A stretch of 64,000 nucleotides of DNA from JAIBJN01 sp963847985. Lineage in GTDB: Bacteria > Actinomycetota > Thermoleophilia > Gaiellales > Gaiellaceae. The stretch covers positions 177,713 to 241,712 of the forward strand of contig CAWKBS010000002.1 of assembly GCA_963847985.1 (NCBI GenBank). Reading direction: 5' to 3'. The position numbers and the translations under genes were made by a program. Shown piece after piece: positions 43,797 to 52,116 of the stretch (positions are counted from its first letter, which is position 1; each line of letters starts with the position of its first letter). The notes beneath the pieces are model-generated. The model was not told where the DNA came from and ran no database searches. It worked only from the letters and a program-made list of their open reading frames with translations.

Positions 43797-44074
43797 CCGA
43801 GCTCGCGCTTGGTGAGCGCGAGGAGATCGCCGAAGAGCTCGCGCAGGCCTCGGTCCGACAGGGGCCCTGGGTTCTCCGCCTCGAGCGCAGCGAGCAGGCG
43901 CTCCTCCCGGCCGGCGTCGAGGAAGTCCCAGCCCTGGGCATGCTTGTGCTCGCGCAGCTCGCCGACGAGCTCGATCCGCTCGTTGACGGCGGCGAGGATC
44001 GCGCGATCGGCCGCCGTGATGCGTTCCCGCAGCTCGCCGACGACGGGATCCTGCTCAGGGTCGTTCGGCCGCAT
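43793..44074 (-). CDS. Chorismate mutase, AroQ type
   Basis: A 93-residue all-helical AroQ-class protein: VGELRERITAADRAILAAVNERIELVGELREHK gives helix 1 with its Arg and Lys active-site candidates, followed by a shorter C-terminal helical part (REERLLAALEAEN). It should convert chorismate to prephenate for Phe and Tyr synthesis. It is monofunctional and lacks a signal peptide. It follows the CPBP gene by 18 nt on the same strand. Confidence 0.85.
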   Translation of the reverse strand: MRPNDPEQDPVVGELRERITAADRAILAAVNERIELVGELREHKHAQGWDFLDAGREERLLAALEAENPGPLSDRGLRELFGDLLALTKRELG

Positions 44075-44092
44075 GCTCCACAGAATAGGCCG

Positions 44093-44770
44093 TCAGGACG
44101 TCTCGACAGTCCAGGAGATCACGAGCACGAGGACGCCGAGGCCGTTGTAGGCCGCGTGCCCGATGAACGCCGGCCAGACGCTGGCCGAGCGGAGCCGCAC
44201 CCAGGCCAGGCCGATTCCGAAGAGAACGAGCGGAGGCAGCGCGCCGAGCAGTCCGTGGACGAGCCCGAAGATGACGCCGGTGACGAGGATGGCCACGAGC
44301 CCCCCGTACAGCATCAGCACACGGACGCCGAGACCGCGGAAGAAGAGCTCCTCGGCGAACGGCCCGAGCAGTACGAGGACGGCGACGTTCGCGGCGAACA
44401 CCCCGGCGTGCTCCGGCTCCCAACGATCGGCGCCTAGGCCCTGGTCCTCGCCGCCGTGCAGGAACGGCTCCACGGCGACGGCGACGATGGTGGCGAGGAC
44501 GACGACGCCGAGCGAGATCCAGACCCAGCGCAGGCGGAAGCGACGAAACCCGAGCGCGTCCCGAGCTCGTGGGAACGCGCGTGCTATCAGGAAGGAGACG
44601 CCGATCATCATCCCGTAGAAGACGCCGCCACCGATGGCCAGGTCGGCGTCGTAGAGGATGTCGCCGTCACCCGCCCCGGAGCCCTGGCTCGCGCCGGCGA
44701 AGGCAATGAGCACGAGCACCGCCGAGATGGCCAGCCAGACCACAGCCGGCCAGGTCTTATGTCTGTGCAA
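44093..44770 (-). CDS. CPBP family intramembrane metalloprotease
   Basis: A ~225-residue membrane protein of the CAAX-protease/Rce1-like family. It has about six membrane segments. The glutamate pair and Arg are in FAEELFFRGLGVR, with the metal His in FGLVHG and a later IGHAAYN. The first segment is AVVWLAISAVLVLIAFAGA. TTG 44770 overlaps the preceding PLP-enzyme gene by 14 bp; an upstream start at 44806 is also possible. The substrate is unknown. Confidence 0.8.
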   Translation of the reverse strand: MHRHKTWPAVVWLAISAVLVLIAFAGASQGSGAGDGDILYDADLAIGGGVFYGMMIGVSFLIARAFPRARDALGFRRFRLRWVWISLGVVVLATIVAVAVEPFLHGGEDQGLGADRWEPEHAGVFAANVAVLVLLGPFAEELFFRGLGVRVLMLYGGLVAILVTGVIFGLVHGLLGALPPLVLFGIGLAWVRLRSASVWPAFIGHAAYNGLGVLVLVISWTVETS

Positions 44771-45920
44771 GCGCCTGGTCGAGGTCGGCGACGATGTCGT
44801 CGGCATCCTCGCACCCGACGGAGAGGCGAAGGAGACCCGGTGAGACGCCGGCGGCTGCGAGCTGCTCGGGTGAGTACTGCCGATGGCTGGTCGAGGCGGG
44901 ATGGTGGAGCACGGTGTCGACGCCGCCGAGGCTCGTCGCGCGGCCGCAGAGCTCGAGCGCGTCCATGAAGCGTTCCCCCGCCTCCCGGCCGCCGGACAGC
45001 TCGAACGCCATCATCCCGCCGGAGTCGGCGAGCTGGCGGACGGCGAGGTCGTACTGCGGGTAGCTCTCCAGGCCGGCGTAGAGCACCGTCTGTACCTTCG
45101 CGTGACCTTCCAGGAAGCGCGCGACGGCGAGCGCGTTGAGGCTCGCGCGCTCCAGGCGCAGGGTCAGGGTCTTCAGGCCCCTGCGGGCGAGGAAGGCCGG
45201 GAACGGGTCGAGCACCGAGCCGACCTGGATCTGATGCGCGCGGGCGGCAGCGACGAGCTCCTTGCTGCCGGCCACGACTCCGGCCATGACGTCGTGGTGG
45301 CCGTTCAGGTACTTCGTCGCCGACTCGCAGACGAGGTCGGCGCCGAGCTCGAGCGGACGGCAGAGCGCCGGCGAAGCGAAGGTGTTGTCGACGATCAGGA
45401 GCCCGTCGCCCTTCGTGGCTGCGAGCGCCGCGAGGTCGGCCAGCGGGAAGCCGGGATTCGCCATCGTCTCGACGTAGCGCACCCGTGCGGGGCGTTCCCA
45501 GGCGGCGACGTCGGTGACGTCGAGGTAGACGATCTCGATGCCCCGGGGCCGAAGCTGCGACTCGGCGAGCTGGAAGGTCGTCCCGTAGAGCTGGCGCGGC
45601 AGCAGCAGCGTGTCGCCGCTTGCGAGCGTCGAGTTGAGCGCGGCGCTGATCGCGGCCATGCCCGAGGAGAACGTCTTCGCGGCCTCGGCGCTCTCCAGCT
45701 GCGCGAGGACGGCGTCGAGCTCCTCGACGGTCGGGTTGCGCAGGCGCGCGTACGTGAAGCCGTACTCCTCCTCCGCGATAACGGCGCCCAGGTCGGCGAC
45801 GCGCTCGAATGCGAACGTCGTCGACGCGACGATCGGCCCGACCACCGGTTTCCCGGGCCCGTCGGGGAGGGGCGGCGAGTGGATCGCGCGCGTCGAGAGG
45901 CCGTGCTTGCGGGTGCTCAT
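44757..45920 (-). CDS. Trans-sulfuration PLP enzyme (cystathionine gamma-synthase/lyase type)
   Basis: A 387-residue Cys/Met-metabolism PLP-dependent enzyme. ATG 45920 (MSTRKHGLSTRAIH) overlaps the HAD stop as ATGA. It has the YARLRNPT tetramer/phosphate segment, FSSGMAAISAAL, VDNTFASPALCRPLELGAD and the PLP lysine in ESATKYLNGHHDVMAG (about residue 203). SLGGVDTVLHHPASTSH and GLLRLSVGCEDADDI are at the C-terminus. Whether it is a cystathionine gamma-synthase, cystathionine gamma-lyase or methionine gamma-lyase cannot be decided from motifs alone. Confidence 0.88.
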   Translation of the reverse strand: MSTRKHGLSTRAIHSPPLPDGPGKPVVGPIVASTTFAFERVADLGAVIAEEEYGFTYARLRNPTVEELDAVLAQLESAEAAKTFSSGMAAISAALNSTLASGDTLLLPRQLYGTTFQLAESQLRPRGIEIVYLDVTDVAAWERPARVRYVETMANPGFPLADLAALAATKGDGLLIVDNTFASPALCRPLELGADLVCESATKYLNGHHDVMAGVVAGSKELVAAARAHQIQVGSVLDPFPAFLARRGLKTLTLRLERASLNALAVARFLEGHAKVQTVLYAGLESYPQYDLAVRQLADSGGMMAFELSGGREAGERFMDALELCGRATSLGGVDTVLHHPASTSHRQYSPEQLAAAGVSPGLLRLSVGCEDADDIVADLDQALAQT

Positions 45921-46576
45921 GGTCGGCGGCCCAGCCCGAGCCGCTCCGGGAGCGTAGCGACGGGCGGGGGCTCGAAGGCGAGGCCGGCCGCGGCAGCTCC
46001 GTTCGAGTCGCTGTCGCCGTCGCCGACGTGCAGCGCCCGCTCGGGCGCGACGCCGAGGCGGTCGAGTGCGATCGCGAAGACGGCCGCGTCCGGCTTCGCC
46101 ACGCCCACTTCGGCGGAGCTGACGATCTCGGTGAAGTAGCCGGCGAGACCTGCCCGCTCGAGGTGTCCCCGGAGCGAGATGTCCCAGTTCGAGACGCACG
46201 CCAGCGAGAGACCGGCCGCCCGGAGCCGCGCGAGCCCGTCGGCGGCGCCGGGAAGCGGCCGGAAGACGATGCTGGCGACGAACGCGGGCGCGAAGTCGGC
46301 GGGCTCGAGGCCGGCTTCGGCGTGCTCCAGGAAGACACCGGTGCAGCGCTCGCCCAGATCGGCGAGGCTGTCCTCGTCCCTGCCCTCGAGCGTGCGCGGC
46401 AGGTAGTAGGCGACCTCCGCCCGGAAGGCGGCTGCGACAGCGTCCAGGTCGCGGTCGACGCCTCGCTCGGAGAGGGCGCGCCGGAGTCGGGGTGCGGGAT
46501 CGTCGAGGTCGACGATCGTCCCCATCGCATCGACGGTGACGGCGTCGAGGTCGCTAGCGCTCGTCTTGGAAGACAT
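45917..46576 (-). CDS. HAD-superfamily hydrolase (HAD-IA)
   Basis: A 219-residue HAD hydrolase. Motif I is VTVDAMGTIVDL: the nucleophile Asp is kept, but the second position is Met where phosphatases have Asp. Motif II is CVSNWDISL, the motif III Lys is in VGVAKPDAAVF, and motif IV is HVGDGDSDSNGAAAAG. The start ATG 46576 overlaps the BtuF-like gene by 23 bp. The substrate is unknown. Confidence 0.85.
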   Translation of the reverse strand: MSSKTSASDLDAVTVDAMGTIVDLDDPAPRLRRALSERGVDRDLDAVAAAFRAEVAYYLPRTLEGRDEDSLADLGERCTGVFLEHAEAGLEPADFAPAFVASIVFRPLPGAADGLARLRAAGLSLACVSNWDISLRGHLERAGLAGYFTEIVSSAEVGVAKPDAAVFAIALDRLGVAPERALHVGDGDSDSNGAAAAGLAFEPPPVATLPERLGLGRRP

Positions 46577-47486
46577 CCGAGTGCAGCGCCCGCGCGACTC
46601 GCTCGAGAGCCTGGGCGACGTAGGGGCCGGCGCGCTGGACGAGGTCGGAGGGGAGGATGCGGAAATTGCCCTCCTTCACGGCGGTGAGCGGGGCCGTCCG
46701 CGGGTCCGCGCGAAGGTCCCGCAGCGTCACGCGGCTGTCCGAAGTCGCCAGGTAGACCTGCGGGTCGAGACGGCGCAGGCGGTTGAGCGGGAACGGCTCG
46801 CCGCCGGGGTTCTCGCCGGCGACGCTCTCGCCCCGCGCGCGCACCACGAGGTCACCGAGCAGCGAGCGGAGCGGGACCGTGACGAAGAAGCCGGTGTCGA
46901 CGAAGGTGGTGATGACCGGCGTCTCCGCGATGCGCTCCTCGACGGCGGCCACCTCGGAGCGGATCCGAGAGGCGACGGTCCGAGCCTCCACCGGCTCCCC
47001 GACCAGGAAGCCGAGCTCCAGGGTCGCGCGGAGCACGTCGTCGATCGAGGCGCTCGGTTGAATGTAGACCGCTGCGCCCGTCTCGCGCTGGATCCGTCCG
47101 AGGTCGAGCTGATCCGTGCTCGGCGTGGCGACGATGAGGTCGGGCTCGAGCGCGACGATGTCGTCGACCCGGAGCCGCAAGGTGCGCGAGACGACCGGCT
47201 GGGCGGAAGGCGGTGCCTGCCGCGGCCCGTCGCCCTGCTCCATGTCCGCCGGGATGCCGACGAGGCGATCGCGGGCCCCGAGGGCGATGATCAGCTCGGC
47301 CGAGCCAGGGTCGAGCGCGACGATCCGCTCCGGCTTTGCCTCGAGCTCCGTGGGCCGGTCGCCGGCCCCCTGAACCACGACCGGGTACGGCTGCTCCAGC
47401 TCGCCCAGAGGCTCTGGTCGCTGGCCGCAGCCGGTCATGGCGGCAACCGCGGCAACCGCGGCGAGGAGCAAGAGGCACGTTCTCAC
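46554..47486 (-). CDS. BtuF-like ABC transporter substrate-binding lipoprotein
   Basis: A 310-residue periplasmic-binding protein of the helical-backbone metal/B12/siderophore family. GTG 47486 opens a lipoprotein signal (VRTCLLLLAAVAAVAAMTGCG) with the lipobox Cys at about residue 20. The mature protein has PERIVALDPGSAELIIALGARDRLVGI, DIVALEPDLIVATPS and PYVAQALERVARAL. No permease or ATPase gene is adjacent, so it must work with a transporter elsewhere. It heads the overlapping BtuF-HAD-PLP-CPBP run and starts only 13 bp from the divergent DUF2203 gene. Confidence 0.85.
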   Translation of the reverse strand: MRTCLLLLAAVAAVAAMTGCGQRPEPLGELEQPYPVVVQGAGDRPTELEAKPERIVALDPGSAELIIALGARDRLVGIPADMEQGDGPRQAPPSAQPVVSRTLRLRVDDIVALEPDLIVATPSTDQLDLGRIQRETGAAVYIQPSASIDDVLRATLELGFLVGEPVEARTVASRIRSEVAAVEERIAETPVITTFVDTGFFVTVPLRSLLGDLVVRARGESVAGENPGGEPFPLNRLRRLDPQVYLATSDSRVTLRDLRADPRTAPLTAVKEGNFRILPSDLVQRAGPYVAQALERVARALHSDVFQDER

Positions 47487-47499
47487 GTCGATTGGCACT

Positions 47500-47913
47500 A
47501 TGGCGAAGATGCGGCTCTTCACGCCAGAGGAGGCGAATGCCACGCTCCCGGAGGTGCGCTCTCTCGCGGAGCGAATGGTGGAGGAGCGCCGGGCCCTCGT
47601 CGCGCTCGGCGGAGAGCTCGAAACCGTGCAGGCGGCCATCGGCGGAAACGGAGGCAGCCTTGACCCGGGCCGCGTCGGCGAGCTCCAGGAGGCGGTCGCC
47701 GGCGCCGCCGCGACCCTGGCGGGCACCGTCGAGGAGCTCACGGGGCTCGGTCTCCAGGTGAAGGACCTCGATCGGGGGCTCCTGGACTTCCCGGCGCGCC
47801 ACCCCGAGACCGGCGACACCGTGCTTCTCTGCTGGCAGCTCGGCGAGCCGGACGTGGGCCACTGGCACGATCTCAGCGAGGGGTTCGCGGGCAGGAAGCC
47901 GCTCCCCTTCTAG
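47500..47913 (+). CDS. DUF2203 family protein
   Basis: A 137-residue soluble protein starting MAKMRLFTPEEANATLPEVRSL, the DUF2203 signature. Most of the middle is an amphipathic helix. The C-terminal part is LQVKDLDRGLLDFPARH and VLLCWQLGEPDVGHWHDL. The function of the family is not known. It is followed 14 nt later by the MscS gene. Confidence 0.8.
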   Translation: MAKMRLFTPEEANATLPEVRSLAERMVEERRALVALGGELETVQAAIGGNGGSLDPGRVGELQEAVAGAAATLAGTVEELTGLGLQVKDLDRGLLDFPARHPETGDTVLLCWQLGEPDVGHWHDLSEGFAGRKPLPF

Positions 47914-47927
47914 AGAACACACCTCCG

Positions 47928-48683
47928 ATGGACAACGAGTGGATCGAGCGGCTCATCGTCGCGGGCGTCGTGCTGCTCGCAACCCTTGTCGCCGTGCGCG
48001 TCGTCGACCGCCTGATCGCGCGGCACTTCGAGCTGCGCCCGGAGACGCTGACGGTGTACCGCGTCATTCGCCGGGCCGCCCTGGCCGTGATCATCGCCGT
48101 GGGCGTCCTCAGCGCGCTCCTCGTGATCCCGTCCGTGCGCGCGGTCGCCGGGACGATCCTCGCCTCGTCGGCCGTCATCGCGCTGGTCGTGGGCCTCGCC
48201 GCGCAGTCGACCTTGTCGAACTTCGTCGCGGGCATCCTGGTCGCGTTCGCGCGGCCGTTGCGGCTGGGCGACCAGGTGGCGGTTGCGGGCGCCGCGGGAA
48301 CGGTGCGGGAGATCGGGATCACGTACACCGTCATCAGCGCGTCCGACGGCGCGCGTTACTACGTGCCGAATGCCAAGCTGGCCTCGGATACCATCAGGAA
48401 CGCCACCATCGCAGGGACGGAGCACCCGGTCTCGGTCAAGGTTGCCGTACCGGTCAGCACCGATCTCGAGCGCGTGCTCGACCTTCTCCTCCAGGAGGCG
48501 AGGCGTCTGCCCGATGATGACATCGTGAAGGAGCCGAACGTCTACGTGAGCCAAGCCGACACGTCCGAAGCCGTGCTGACCGTCGAGACTGCAGCGAAAA
48601 CCGCCGCTCGGGCGACCGAGCTCGAGTCCGCATTGCGCCGCGCGGTCGTGGACCGCCTCAAGGCCGAGGGAGTCTACGGGTGA
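47928..48683 (+). CDS. MscS family small-conductance mechanosensitive channel
   Basis: A 251-residue channel protein. There are three membrane helices (ERLIVAGVVLLATLVAVRVV; AALAVIIAVGVLSALLVI; pore helix VIALVVGLAAQSTLSNFVAGILVAF). The cytoplasmic beta domain (PLRLGDQVAVAGAAGTVREIG, YYVPNAKLASDTIRNAT) follows. It releases solutes on osmotic downshock, or may act in signalling. It overlaps the penicillin-binding protein gene by 4 bp (GTGA). Confidence 0.9.
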   Translation: MDNEWIERLIVAGVVLLATLVAVRVVDRLIARHFELRPETLTVYRVIRRAALAVIIAVGVLSALLVIPSVRAVAGTILASSAVIALVVGLAAQSTLSNFVAGILVAFARPLRLGDQVAVAGAAGTVREIGITYTVISASDGARYYVPNAKLASDTIRNATIAGTEHPVSVKVAVPVSTDLERVLDLLLQEARRLPDDDIVKEPNVYVSQADTSEAVLTVETAAKTAARATELESALRRAVVDRLKAEGVYG

Positions 48684-50878
48684 GTGGGAACGGCAGGAAC
48701 GGCGCCAGCGGGAACGGAAACGGGAAGAACGGGGACCGGCGGGCATTCGACAACCGCCAGCGCCGCCGCCGCCGGAACCGGCGCCGGCGCGACAAGGTCC
48801 AGTCCCGGCGGTTCGTGATCGTCACCGTGCTCGCGCTCGTCCTGACGACGGGCGGCGTCCTGGTGGCGGCTGCGTTCACCGGCGCCCAGGCATTTCTGAG
48901 CAGCTGCTCCCTCGCGTCGTTGAAGCCGGTTTCCATCGGCGAGAACTCGTTCGTGTACGCGGCGGACGGCTCGCTGCTCGGGTCGATTCCGGCCGAGCAG
49001 AACCGCCAGCCGGTCGCGCTCGACCAGATGTCGGAGCTCCTCGCGCAAGCCACGGTCGCGATCGAGGACCGGCGCTTCTACTCCCACGACGGCGTCGACT
49101 ACGAGGGCATCGTGCGCGCGGCCGTGAAGAACATCCAGGAGGGCGAGATCGTCCAGGGAGGCTCCACCCTGACGCAGCAGCTCGTCCGCAACCTGTACAT
49201 CGGGCGCGAGGTCTCCTGGGAGCGGAAGACGACGGAGGCCTGCCTTGCGATCAAGCTCGAGCAGGCGACCCTGCCGAAGCTGTGGGGCGCAACGCCCGCC
49301 GGGTTGACCCCTGACGAGCTCAAGCGCTGGCGCAAGGACCGCATCCTCGAGACCTACCTCAACCAGGTCTACTTCGGGGCGCACGCCTACGGCGCGGAGG
49401 CGGCGGCGCAGACGTACTTCGCCAAGCATGCCGCCGACCTCGAGCTGGCCGAGGCGGCCCTGATCGCGGGCCTGCCGCAGGCGCCCTCGATCTTCGATCC
49501 CTTCCAGCGCCCCGAGCAGGCGCTCGCGCGTCGCAACGACGTCCTCCGCGCCATGCGGGCCGACGACTACATCAGCGAGTCGGCGTTCCAGGCCGCGCTC
49601 GCCCAGCCGATCGAGCTGAAGCGCGGCCAGATCTACACGAGGATCAAGGAGCCGTTCTTCTTCGGCTACGTGCGCGAGCTCTTGATCGAGAAGTACGGGG
49701 CGACGCTGGTTCGCAGCGGCGGGCTGTCCGTCTACACGACCATCAACCCGCGCTTCCAGCGGATCGCCGCCAAGGCGATAAAGGAGGAGCTCGACCAGAA
49801 GGGCGACCCGGCGTCCGCGATCGTCTCGATCAACCCCAAGAACGGCGCCATCCGGGCGATGACCGCGGTCGCGCCCGGGGCCAAGGAGATCCAGTTCAAC
49901 CTCGCGGCGCAGGGCCGACGTCAGTCCGGCTCCTCGTTCAAGACCTTCGTCCTCACCGAGGCCATTCGCCAGGGGATCAACCCCTACTCGACCAACTATC
50001 TCTCGGCGCCGTTCCACTGGCAGCCGGATCCGAACTCGGAGCCCTGGGACGTGGCGACGTACAGCCACTCCTACATCGGCGCGGTTCCGATCGCCACGGC
50101 GACGCTCAGCTCGGACAACACGGTGTACGCCCGTCTGACGCTCGACGTCGGGCCTGAGAACGTGGTCCGCGTCGCCAAGCAGATGGGGATCAAGACCGAG
50201 CTTCTGCCGGTGGCGTCGATCGGGCTCGGATCGAACGCCGTCTCGGTGCTGGAGATGGCCTCCGCCTATGCGACGCTCGCGGCCGGAGGGGTGCGCTCGG
50301 AGCCGATGGCGATCCGCAAGGTCGTGCTCGCCGACGGCAGCGTGGACAAGCGCGCCGGCTGGGGCAAGCCCAAGCGCAAGCGGGTCATGTCGGACGGCGT
50401 CGCCTACGAGGTGACGAAGATCCTGCAGAACAACATCACCGGCGGGACGGGCACCGGCGCGTACTACGGCGACCCGTCGTCGGCCGGGAAGACCGGGACG
50501 ACCGACAACTCGGCGGACGCCTGGTTCGCCGGCTACACGCCGCGGGTGTCCACCGTCGTCTGGGTCGGCTATCCGAACGCGCAGATCGCCATGAGCAACG
50601 TCCACGGGATCAACGTGTCCGGCGGTTCGTTCCCTGCGTCGATCTGGCGGCTCTTCATGTCGCGCGCGCTGAGCGGCGCGCCGCAGCTGAGCTGGCGCTA
50701 TCCGAAGAACCCGGCCATCTGGAATCCGACGTTCACGGGCGAGTTCGCCTTCGTCGGGGCTCCGCCGGAGCCCAAGAAGCCGAAGAAGGACAAGGACAAG
50801 TCGACGACCGACGGGCCCACTACGACGGGGCCTCCGCCGACCACGACTGAGCCGCCTCCGACCACGACCGACCGGTAG
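48680..50878 (+). CDS. Class A penicillin-binding protein (transglycosylase/transpeptidase)
   Basis: A 732-residue bifunctional peptidoglycan synthase. A basic Gly/Asn/Arg-rich cytoplasmic head is followed by one membrane helix (VIVTVLALVLTTGGVLVAAAF). The GT51 domain has IEDRRFYSHDGVDYEGI (Glu about 128) and QGGSTLTQQLVRN. The transpeptidase has SSFK (Ser about 418), SDN and KTGTT (about 602). The C-terminus is a Lys-rich then Thr/Pro-rich tail (TTTGPPPTTTEPPPTTT). It polymerises and cross-links glycan strands outside the membrane. Confidence 0.94.
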   Translation: MSGNGRNGASGNGNGKNGDRRAFDNRQRRRRRNRRRRDKVQSRRFVIVTVLALVLTTGGVLVAAAFTGAQAFLSSCSLASLKPVSIGENSFVYAADGSLLGSIPAEQNRQPVALDQMSELLAQATVAIEDRRFYSHDGVDYEGIVRAAVKNIQEGEIVQGGSTLTQQLVRNLYIGREVSWERKTTEACLAIKLEQATLPKLWGATPAGLTPDELKRWRKDRILETYLNQVYFGAHAYGAEAAAQTYFAKHAADLELAEAALIAGLPQAPSIFDPFQRPEQALARRNDVLRAMRADDYISESAFQAALAQPIELKRGQIYTRIKEPFFFGYVRELLIEKYGATLVRSGGLSVYTTINPRFQRIAAKAIKEELDQKGDPASAIVSINPKNGAIRAMTAVAPGAKEIQFNLAAQGRRQSGSSFKTFVLTEAIRQGINPYSTNYLSAPFHWQPDPNSEPWDVATYSHSYIGAVPIATATLSSDNTVYARLTLDVGPENVVRVAKQMGIKTELLPVASIGLGSNAVSVLEMASAYATLAAGGVRSEPMAIRKVVLADGSVDKRAGWGKPKRKRVMSDGVAYEVTKILQNNITGGTGTGAYYGDPSSAGKTGTTDNSADAWFAGYTPRVSTVVWVGYPNAQIAMSNVHGINVSGGSFPASIWRLFMSRALSGAPQLSWRYPKNPAIWNPTFTGEFAFVGAPPEPKKPKKDKDKSTTDGPTTTGPPPTTTEPPPTTTDR

Positions 50879-50939
50879 CCGCGCCGCAGGCTGGGCGCTC
50901 GTCGCCGGCGCCCTCGTCCTTACGCTGACGGCGACCGCC

Positions 50940-52097
50940 GTGGCGCTGGCGTATCCGGCGTCCTCCCCGCTCTCGCCCGACCACGAGGGCGGCGACTCCA
51001 CCTGGGCCTGGCTCTATCTCATCGCCATGGCCGCCGCCTTCGCGGCGTATCTGGCCGGGCTCCTGCTTCTCGCCCGCGCGGGCGCCGCCGCCGGCCGGAG
51101 GGCTGTCGTGGCGCTGGCATGCGCGATCCAGCTTCTGCCCCTGGCCGGGCCCGTGCTGCTGTCGACCGACGTCTACACGTACTGGGACTACGCGCGGATC
51201 TCGACCGCGCACGACGGCAACCCGTACGCCGACGAGCCGAGCGACTTCCCCGAAGACGTCGCCTACCCGCTCATGGGCTCCTACTGGCACGACACCACCT
51301 CGGTCTACGGGCCGGGCTTCACGCTGGCCTCCGAGGGGCATGCGGTTGCGGTCGGACAGTCGGCGGACGCGGCCGCCTGGGCCTACCGCGTCCTCGCGGC
51401 CGCGGCGATGGTCGCGCTCGTCCTCCTGGCCGCGCGGCTCTCGTCGCGCCCGGCGTTCGCCGCGGCGTTCGTCGGTTGGAACCCACTGCTGGCGATCCAC
51501 TTCGCCGGTGGGGGCCACAACGACGCCTGGATGATGGTCTTCGTCCTCGCTGCGCTGGCGTTGGCCGCCGCCGGGCGGCCGTTTCTGGCCGGTCTCTCCT
51601 GGGCGGCAGCGATTGCGCTGAAATGGGTGCCGCTCCTCTTCCTCCCGCTGCGCCTGCTCGAGGCGAGGAAGACCGGGCGGCGCCTGGACCATCGCGGCCT
51701 GGCTCTCGGGTTGGGGGTGATAGTGGCGATTGCCACTTTACGCTACGGGCTCTCGTGGCTCGGCGCGGCCGGCCCCCTTGCCTCCAACCTGGCCGAGGAC
51801 CGCGCCTGGTACGCGATACCCGTCCGGATCGCGTCGCTCGGCTTGCCGGAGGGTGCGGTCGTCGCGTTGTTCGCCGCCGCGTTCGTCGTCGCGTATGCCT
51901 GGCTTCTCCGCGAGGCCTGGCACGGCCGGGCGCGGCTGGCCCTGACCGCGGGGCTGCTCCTCGTCTGCACCTCCTGGCTCGTGCCCTGGTACGCCGTCTG
52001 GGCCGTCCCTTTGGCCGCCGTGGAGGAGGACCGGACCGCGCGCATCCTGGCGCTGGCGTTGTCGGCCTACCTCCTCCGCGACGCCGTCCCGCTCTAG
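50940..52097 (+). CDS. GT87-type polyprenyl-phosphate mannosyltransferase-like membrane protein
   Basis: A ~385-residue polytopic protein resembling actinobacterial alpha-mannosyltransferases of the GT87/DUF2029 group. The first outer loop carries DVYTYWDYARI and GNPYADEPSDF, and GPGFTL, FVGWNPLLAIHFAGGGHNDA and LKWVPLLFLPL follow. GTG 50940 cuts into the likely first helix (GWALVAGALVLTLTATAVAL). The frame stays open upstream with no ATG, GTG or TTG until the CTG at 50847 inside the PBP tail, so the true start is unsure. It probably decorates lipoglycans or glycoproteins. Confidence 0.75.
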   Translation: MALAYPASSPLSPDHEGGDSTWAWLYLIAMAAAFAAYLAGLLLLARAGAAAGRRAVVALACAIQLLPLAGPVLLSTDVYTYWDYARISTAHDGNPYADEPSDFPEDVAYPLMGSYWHDTTSVYGPGFTLASEGHAVAVGQSADAAAWAYRVLAAAAMVALVLLAARLSSRPAFAAAFVGWNPLLAIHFAGGGHNDAWMMVFVLAALALAAAGRPFLAGLSWAAAIALKWVPLLFLPLRLLEARKTGRRLDHRGLALGLGVIVAIATLRYGLSWLGAAGPLASNLAEDRAWYAIPVRIASLGLPEGAVVALFAAAFVVAYAWLLREAWHGRARLALTAGLLLVCTSWLVPWYAVWAVPLAAVEEDRTARILALALSAYLLRDAVPL

Positions 52098-52116
52098 CGG
52101 AGTACGGTAGGACGTC

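Noticed and set aside
48674..51001. 775-codon open frame antisense to the penicillin-binding protein
   Set aside because: The plus strand carries the complete GT51 and transpeptidase motifs; the antisense frame is a GC-bias artefact.
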